This document shows positions 58,651 to 64,000 of a stretch of 64,000 nucleotides of DNA, piece after piece. How positions within the stretch are numbered: the stretch's first letter is position 1; every line of letters starts with the position of its first letter. A program made the position numbers and the translations under genes. The stretch comes from an uncultured Prevotellaceae bacterium (GTDB lineage: Bacteria > Bacteroidota > Bacteroidia > Bacteroidales > Bacteroidaceae), in assembly GCA_902776195.1 (NCBI GenBank), contig CACYPF010000017.1:1-64000 (forward strand). Direction: 5' to 3'. A model generated the notes under the pieces. The model had not been told where the DNA came from and ran no database searches. It saw only the letters and a program-made list of their open reading frames with translations.

Positions 58651-61179
58651 ATGAAACAGATAAAATTTTCATCAAAAGGTATTATCTATTTTATATTGGT
58701 TGTTCTTGTGTTTTCAAAGAGCAGCATGAGTTATGCTGCTCCTCGCTTTGTCGGATTCACATCAGGGGATATGTTGCTTACCGATGGAACAATAACCATT
58801 AGTTGTGATCAGTCAGATGCTAAGGCTGTAGCTATTGCTGTAAAGACACTGGCAGCAGATTTTGCGAGAGTGACAGGGAAAGAGGCACAGTTAGGAGACA
58901 CGCCTGATGCTAAAATTATAGTAGGAACGTTAGGTAAGTCTCTTCTTATTAATCAACTGGTCAAGCAAAAGAAACTGGATGCGTCTTTATTGAAAGATAA
59001 ACGGGAGAAATTCATCATTACTGTGGTAGACGGGCAATTGGTTATTGCAGGCAGTGATCGCCGTGGTACAGTCTATGGTGTCTATGAACTCTCAGAACAG
59101 ATGGGCGTGTCTCCTTGGTATTATTGGGCAGATGTACCTGTGGAGCATCATGACCATATATATATAAATAAAGGTATGTATACGGATGGTGAGCCTGCCG
59201 TAGAGTTTCGTGGTATCTTCCTCAATGATGAGGCACCCTGTCTGACATCGTGGGTTAAGAATACTTTTGGAACTAATTATGGTGACCATCGCTTTTATGA
59301 GAAAGTTTTTGAATTGATACTCCGACTGCGTGGCAATATGATGTGGCCTGCCATGTGGATGTGGGCATTCTACGCTGATGACCCATTGAACTCCAAGACA
59401 GCTGATGATATGGGGGTTATCATGGGAACATCCCATCATGAGCCAATGGCCCGTAACCATCAGGAATATGCTCGTCGGCGTGCGGAGTGGGGACCATGGA
59501 ATTACCAGAAAAACCAGCAGAAACTTGATCAATTCTTCCGAGAGGGCATTGAGCGCATGAAGGGTACGGAAGATATGGTGACTATCGGTATGCGTGGTGA
59601 TGGTGATGAGGCAATGAGTGAGGATGCCGATACCAAACTATTGCAGCGTATCGTAGAGAACCAGCGTCGTATCATCAGTCAGGTAACAGGTAAGAAGGCA
59701 AAGGAGACCACTCAGGTGTGGGCATTATATAAAGAGGTGTTGGACTATTATGACAAAGGAATGCGTGTTCCCGACGATGTCATCATGTTATTGTGTGACG
59801 ACAACTGGGGTAATGTCCGCCGTGTTCCCAATATGAAGGAGCGTCAGCATCCAGGGGGATGGGGACTCTATTACCATGTCGATTATGTGGGGGCACCTCG
59901 TAACACGAAGTGGCTGAATGTAACACCTGCCCAGAATATGTGGGAGCAGTTGCATCTCGCCTATATCAATGGTATTGAGCGTATGTGGATTCTGAATGTG
60001 GGTGACTTGAAACCGATGGAGTATCCGATCACCTTCTTCATGGACATGGCGTGGAATCCTAATCAATATGATCCAAAACTAATTATCAATCATATTGAGG
60101 CGTTCTGCCGTCAGCAGTTTGGCGAGGACCAGGCTGCTGAGGCAGCGCGCTTGCTTAACTTGTCATGTAAAATGAATGGTCGTGTTACAGCAGAGATGCT
60201 GGATGCGAAGACCTATAATATCAATACAGGGGAATGGCGTCATGTAGCTGATGATTTCATGCGACTGGAGGCGGAGGCATTACGCCAGTATCTGACTCTT
60301 GACCAGCGTTATCATGATGCTTATCAGCAATTGATACTTTTCCCTATACAGGCTATGTCAAACATTTACCAGATGTATTATGCGCAGGCTATGAACCTCA
60401 AACTCTATGAGGAGGGGAATCCTGATTGTAATCTGTGGGCAGATAAGGTAGAGCAGGCTTTCCTGCGTGACTCAGTGCTTTGTGCTGATTATAATCATAA
60501 AATTGCTCATGGCAAGTGGAATGGTATGATGACCCAGAAACATATTGGCTACACTTCATGGAATGACGATTTTCCTGCTGACCGCATGCCAGAGGTAAAG
60601 CGGTTACCTATGGGAGAGGGTGGCGGCTTTGTCTTCTCTATGCAACAGGGTGTAGTGTCGATGGAAGCAGAGCATTATTTTGAGGCAAAGGGTAATGCGG
60701 AGACAGTATGGACTGTCATTCCAGATATGGGACGTACTCGCAGTGGTGTCACTCTGATGCCCTATACGAAGAGTCCTTTGGGTGGTAGTCTTTCGTATCG
60801 CTTTAAAACGAATGGTAATGTTCTGGAAAAAGTGAAGGCTCATATTGTGGTAAAGTCCACACTAGACTATTTAAATAAAGGTGGCTTGACCTATCAGGTA
60901 TCACTTGATGGGAGTACTCCTGTAACTGTGAATTTCAATAAAGATCTCAATGAGAATAAAGAGAATATATACACAATTTATTATCCAACTATTTCTAGGC
61001 GTGTGGTGGAGAGTGTGGTTGAATTACCTTTGTCAGCAGGTGATTTACATACCCTCACCATACGGCCAAATGACCCTGCCATTGTCTTTGAGAAAGTTGT
61101 TATAGACGCTGGTGGTTATCAGCCTTCGTACCTCTTCATGGATGAGTCGCCATGTAAAATTGACACAGGTCAAAAATAA
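58651..61179 (+). CDS. GH115 xylan alpha-1,2-glucuronidase
   Basis: 842 residues, exported (signal peptide about 1-30). Removes (methyl)glucuronic acid side chains from glucuronoxylan. Family landmarks: IAGSDRRGTVYGVYELSEQMGVSPWYYWADVP in pieces, EFRGIFLNDEAP, LRLRGNMMWPAMW, MGTSHHEPMARNHQEY, MVTIGMRGDGDEAM, PDDVIMLLCDDNWGNVRR, YHVDYVGAPRNTKWL and MDMAWNP. The C-terminal ~200 residues are a beta-sandwich domain usual for the family. Points to hemicellulose use. It is convergent with a GH2 gene. Confidence 0.93.
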   Translation: MKQIKFSSKGIIYFILVVLVFSKSSMSYAAPRFVGFTSGDMLLTDGTITISCDQSDAKAVAIAVKTLAADFARVTGKEAQLGDTPDAKIIVGTLGKSLLINQLVKQKKLDASLLKDKREKFIITVVDGQLVIAGSDRRGTVYGVYELSEQMGVSPWYYWADVPVEHHDHIYINKGMYTDGEPAVEFRGIFLNDEAPCLTSWVKNTFGTNYGDHRFYEKVFELILRLRGNMMWPAMWMWAFYADDPLNSKTADDMGVIMGTSHHEPMARNHQEYARRRAEWGPWNYQKNQQKLDQFFREGIERMKGTEDMVTIGMRGDGDEAMSEDADTKLLQRIVENQRRIISQVTGKKAKETTQVWALYKEVLDYYDKGMRVPDDVIMLLCDDNWGNVRRVPNMKERQHPGGWGLYYHVDYVGAPRNTKWLNVTPAQNMWEQLHLAYINGIERMWILNVGDLKPMEYPITFFMDMAWNPNQYDPKLIINHIEAFCRQQFGEDQAAEAARLLNLSCKMNGRVTAEMLDAKTYNINTGEWRHVADDFMRLEAEALRQYLTLDQRYHDAYQQLILFPIQAMSNIYQMYYAQAMNLKLYEEGNPDCNLWADKVEQAFLRDSVLCADYNHKIAHGKWNGMMTQKHIGYTSWNDDFPADRMPEVKRLPMGEGGGFVFSMQQGVVSMEAEHYFEAKGNAETVWTVIPDMGRTRSGVTLMPYTKSPLGGSLSYRFKTNGNVLEKVKAHIVVKSTLDYLNKGGLTYQVSLDGSTPVTVNFNKDLNENKENIYTIYYPTISRRVVESVVELPLSAGDLHTLTIRPNDPAIVFEKVVIDAGGYQPSYLFMDESPCKIDTGQK

Positions 61180-61315
61180 GGGCATTGGGTTGTAATTTTG
61201 CTGCATATGCATGAAAAGATAGAAATGATTGACGTAAATTTGCATTAAGAAAAGCATAGAAAGCCCTATAAAAGGATGGTTCTAAAAGGTAAGAAGATTG
61301 TTTATAAGGAACATA

Positions 61316-61347
61316 AAAAGGTCTCTCGTGATGAGAGACCTTTTTTC
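61316..61347. terminator. Bidirectional terminator between GH115 and GH2 genes
   Basis: AAAAGGTCTCTC / GAGAGACCTTTT stem (12 bp), 5-nt loop, T run that overlaps the GH2 stop codon. Confidence 0.88.
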
Positions 61348-63778
61348 ATTCTTGGGTGTGAATCAAAATAGTTGCGGGGTGTAGCTTCCCCTTACGGTCT
61401 TTGATGTGCAGTCGTATGTTCCCAGGCTTTGATGTGGTTCGTATGATGACAACGAGCTCACCATTAAAGAGTTTCATTTTAGGTTGTTTAAACGACTCCA
61501 GTGAGGTGGCGTCACCATTGCAGACTGCCTCAAACAATCCCGCTCCCTCCACAGAGAATGTCAACTCGTTGTCACAAATGGGTACAGCGACATGCTTGGC
61601 ATCCTCCACACTAACCGTCACAAACACTAAATCTTCACCATTCGCGCGATACCACTTCCTGTCTGCCTTTGCCATTAAAGCGACGGGTGTCCCTGCTGTC
61701 CGCTTGCTATCTTCCCCAATCTGGTTTCCTTGTGCGTCGTATGCCACGACACGGATTTCTCCTGGCTCATATTTTACGTTATTCCAGCGTAGGCGATAGC
61801 GGTCCAGTCGCTCTGCAGGATTTTTTCGGATGCGTCCCTGACTCTTGCCGTTGACAAAGAGTTCTGCCTCCACGCCATCGGTATAACAATATACAGGTGT
61901 AATCTCTCCTTCACGTCCCTGCCAGGTCCAGTGGGGCAGCAGATGGACGGTATGCTTCTTTGTGTTCCACTTGGAGCGGTACAGCCAGTAGCGGTCTTTG
62001 GGAAGTCCTGCTAAGTCACAGATTCCAAAATAACTGCTTCGTGAAGGCCAGTACTCATCGTAAGGAGTAGGCTCTCCTAAATAGTCATACCCCGTCCATA
62101 CAAACTCGCCAATCACCCATGGGTAATCGTCTTGACAACGCCAGTCATCGTCAGGCAGGTTCGACCATGAGCACCATTCCACGTCATAACTACTGCATTG
62201 TCCGTCAGCTTTTTGCAAGGCAGTAGGGTCGTAGTTGGGAGAGTAGGAGGCGAATTGTGAGTTGTCTGTGGGGACAACAGGGAACTTATATACTCCACGT
62301 GATGAGACTGTAGACGCTGTCTCACTACCTAACAGGAAACCTTGTGGCAGTTGTTTGATATTGTTCTCGTATTTATGTACCCGATAGTTGAAACCTGGAA
62401 CTTCCATTGTTTGGGCGAACCCACTTTTTAAGGCGTCCTCGGCACGGTCCATACCCTGTGTGACAGGTCTGGTAGGGTCAAGGCTGTGGCATAGTCCTTG
62501 CAGTTGTTTACTGATCTGTCGTCCTTCCTCGCTCCATTGCTCAGGAATCTCGTTGCCTATCGACCACATCACGATGCTTGGATGGTTACGATGATTCAGA
62601 ATGAGGTTGGTGATATCTTTTTGAGCCCATTCTTTGAAGAAACGGGCATAACCGTTCTTGCACTTCGGGTATATCCACATGTCAAAACTCTCTGCCATCA
62701 CCATCATGCCCATCGAGTCGCAAATCTCCATTTGCCAGGTCGACGGCATATTATGGGATGTACGGATAGCATCACACCCCATCTCTTTCATCATACGGAT
62801 TTGTCGGATCAAGGCAGATTTATTAATAGCCGCACCTAAAGGACCAAGATCATGATGCAGGCAGACTCCCTTTATCTTTCTTGATACACCATTCAATTGG
62901 AAACCGCCCTCGCGAGATACGCTGATGGTGCGGATACCGATTCTCTGTGTTTTCACGTCAACCATTTTCCCGTCTTTGAAGACCTTGGCAGTCAATATAT
63001 ATAAATAAGGTGACTCAGGTGACCAAAGGTTGGGGGCTTTCACCTGCATGGTTGAATGGACGGTTCCGTTCTTTACGCTTATATCATTAGCGGATGCAAT
63101 GATATTCCCCTTGCCGTCAGCAAGTTCCATGCTTGCGGTCGCTCCTTCTGTAGTCCCTTCCACAGACATATCAACAGCAACCTCCGCTTTTTCATGATCC
63201 AGTCTGATGGTACGGGCAAACAGCGACCAGTCATTGATATTCGTCTTCTGTTTAAGAATCAAGGTCACGGGTCGATACAGTCCTGCACCTGGATACCAGC
63301 GGCTACTCTCCTCCAGATTTTGCAGGTGTACACCGATATCCAGTTTCCCAGCCTTTATATAGGGAGTAGCGTCAATTCGGAAGGCATTATAGCCATAAGC
63401 CCAGTAGCCAGCCTCCTTGCCATTGATGGTGACCCGTGGCTCTGCCATGGCGCCGTCGAAGACCAGTTCTGCGCTCTCATAGCCTTGTGGAATTGTCACG
63501 GAGGTGCGATACCATCCCTCTCCAATCCATGGTAATGCTCCTGAGCGTCCAGACTTTTCCGTCGCCTCTGTCTCGCCATTCTGAGTAATGGCAACCTTTT
63601 GTAAGTCCCATTTCTTGTCAAATGGACCTGCTATCGCCCAGTCGTGTGGGATACATACCTGTTCCCATGATTGGTTATTACGTGAGAACTTCCATATTTT
63701 CAGATTCAATTCTTTTCGTGGTTGTGCAAAAGCTGTCAGACTTATCAGCCATGCACCGATTAGTAGCTTTGTTTTCAT
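61346..63778 (-). CDS. Exported GH2-family glycoside hydrolase (beta-galactosidase-like)
   Basis: 810 residues with signal peptide (MKTKLLIGAWLISLTAFAQ). Sugar-binding domain (SWEQVCIPHDWAIAGPFD, WIGEGWYRTSVTIP), Ig-like domain, TIM barrel with the acid/base Glu in MWSIGNEIPEQW and the nucleophile Glu in PWVIGEFVWTGYDYLGE, then C-terminal Big/DUF4982-type domains. GH2 covers beta-galactosidases, mannosidases and glucuronidases; DYLGEPTPY favours a beta-galactosidase-type enzyme but the substrate is not settled. A start at 63799 is also possible. Confidence 0.92.
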   Translation of the reverse strand: MKTKLLIGAWLISLTAFAQPRKELNLKIWKFSRNNQSWEQVCIPHDWAIAGPFDKKWDLQKVAITQNGETEATEKSGRSGALPWIGEGWYRTSVTIPQGYESAELVFDGAMAEPRVTINGKEAGYWAYGYNAFRIDATPYIKAGKLDIGVHLQNLEESSRWYPGAGLYRPVTLILKQKTNINDWSLFARTIRLDHEKAEVAVDMSVEGTTEGATASMELADGKGNIIASANDISVKNGTVHSTMQVKAPNLWSPESPYLYILTAKVFKDGKMVDVKTQRIGIRTISVSREGGFQLNGVSRKIKGVCLHHDLGPLGAAINKSALIRQIRMMKEMGCDAIRTSHNMPSTWQMEICDSMGMMVMAESFDMWIYPKCKNGYARFFKEWAQKDITNLILNHRNHPSIVMWSIGNEIPEQWSEEGRQISKQLQGLCHSLDPTRPVTQGMDRAEDALKSGFAQTMEVPGFNYRVHKYENNIKQLPQGFLLGSETASTVSSRGVYKFPVVPTDNSQFASYSPNYDPTALQKADGQCSSYDVEWCSWSNLPDDDWRCQDDYPWVIGEFVWTGYDYLGEPTPYDEYWPSRSSYFGICDLAGLPKDRYWLYRSKWNTKKHTVHLLPHWTWQGREGEITPVYCYTDGVEAELFVNGKSQGRIRKNPAERLDRYRLRWNNVKYEPGEIRVVAYDAQGNQIGEDSKRTAGTPVALMAKADRKWYRANGEDLVFVTVSVEDAKHVAVPICDNELTFSVEGAGLFEAVCNGDATSLESFKQPKMKLFNGELVVIIRTTSKPGNIRLHIKDRKGKLHPATILIHTQE

Positions 63779-63807
63779 TTTTTTTATAAGGTTATTCATA
63801 TTGAATG

Positions 63808-63815
63808 CAAAGATA
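63808..63815 (-). promoter_or_regulatory. GH2 gene promoter -7 box
   Basis: TATCTTTG on the minus strand, 29 nt before the preferred start; divergent from the next box. Confidence 0.65.
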
Positions 63816-63829
63816 ATCAATTTTTTTTG

Positions 63830-63837
63830 TATATTTG
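63830..63837 (+). promoter_or_regulatory. -7 box of right-edge lipoprotein gene
   Basis: TATATTTG, 43 nt before the ATG at 63881. Confidence 0.6.
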
Positions 63838-63880
63838 CCACCAAATAGAAAAAGATTCGATTAATAACCAAAACCAAAAG

Positions 63881-64000
63881 ATGATGAACAAAATAATCAA
63901 AGGACTCCTGTTAACAGGTACGGTATTGTTGGCGGCAGGCTGTAAGCAAGCAGTCAAGGACACTCCAATCAGCCCGAGACAGAAGAGTATTGTCATCCTC
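63881..64000 (+). CDS. Lipoprotein, 5' end only (runs off the window)
   Basis: Forty codons: MMNKIIKGLLLTGTVLLAAGC is a lipoprotein signal peptide with lipobox Cys at residue 21, then KQAVKDTPISPRQKSIVIL. The end QKSIVIL would suit the first strand of a 5'-nucleotidase/metallophosphatase domain (guess). It is divergent from the GH2 gene. Confidence 0.75.
   Translation, partial: MMNKIIKGLLLTGTVLLAAGCKQAVKDTPISPRQKSIVIL

Overview
The window looks like chromosomal DNA of a Bacteroidales bacterium, most likely Prevotella or a close relative (inference). The evidence is gene content (type III glutamine synthetase, TPR sensor kinase, OmpA/OmpP1 outer-membrane proteins, TonB receptor, GH115 and GH2 glycosidases, lipoproteins, a VorB-type ketoacid:ferredoxin oxidoreductase) and gene starts: there are almost no Shine-Dalgarno sequences, but many genes are preceded by the Bacteroidota promoter -7 box TAnnTTTG, often with TTTG about 20 nt upstream. 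I saw no rRNA, tRNA, CRISPR array, transposase or phage structural gene.

Layout. 0.15-4.2 kb: minus-strand agmatine-to-putrescine genes aguA-aguB joined to glnN. 4.2-7.0 kb: degenerate ABC ATPase with a FetB-like permease, a secreted nuclease and a cytidylate-kinase-like protein. 7.0-8.5 kb: membrane-anchored AAA ATPase and a small membrane protein. 8.6-18.5 kb: PurF-like protein lacking its catalytic Cys, Nif3, zinc-ribbon protein, HsdR-N nuclease-like protein, TPR histidine kinase, holA, a 0.75-kb AT-rich gap, an XRE regulator and pyrK-pyrD. 18.6-28.4 kb: aroC, SlyD-like PPIase, a small secreted protein, GltD-like flavoprotein, amidohydrolase, carboxylesterase, membrane AraC regulator and glycerate kinase. 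28.5-34 kb: M48 and C1 peptidases, an AI-2E-family transporter and copA.

34.0-39.0 kb is the most striking locus: a Phe/Tyr operon (pheA, aminotransferase, DAHP synthase-chorismate mutase, tyrA, EamA transporter) preceded by what reads as a complete ribosome-mediated attenuator. It has a short leader ORF with eight Tyr/Phe codons in nine, and mutually exclusive 1:2, 2:3 and 3:4 RNA helices, the last followed by seven T.

39.0-42.7 kb is a repeat-laden accessory stretch. It holds 10-nt phased TCTAGAA arrays on both sides of a four-helix-bundle gene, two 22-nt tandem (iteron-like) arrays, a 207-nt nested palindrome, a 20-nt Z-DNA-prone run, a roughly 120-bp direct repeat flanking dinD, and a promoter-driven structured RNA ahead of a lipoprotein gene. 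REP-like palindromes and short tandem repeats of kinds seen between genes also sit in frame inside aguA, copA and the EamA gene.

44-52.6 kb returns to housekeeping: SDR, SpoT-like HD hydrolase, DjlA-like protein, queH, ffh, folD and a five-gene ketoacid:ferredoxin oxidoreductase operon. 52.7-64 kb encodes the cell envelope and glycan use: TonB receptor with a secreted DUF362 protein, OmpP1/FadL, OmpA, GH115 alpha-glucuronidase, a GH2 glycosidase and the start of a lipoprotein that runs off the window.
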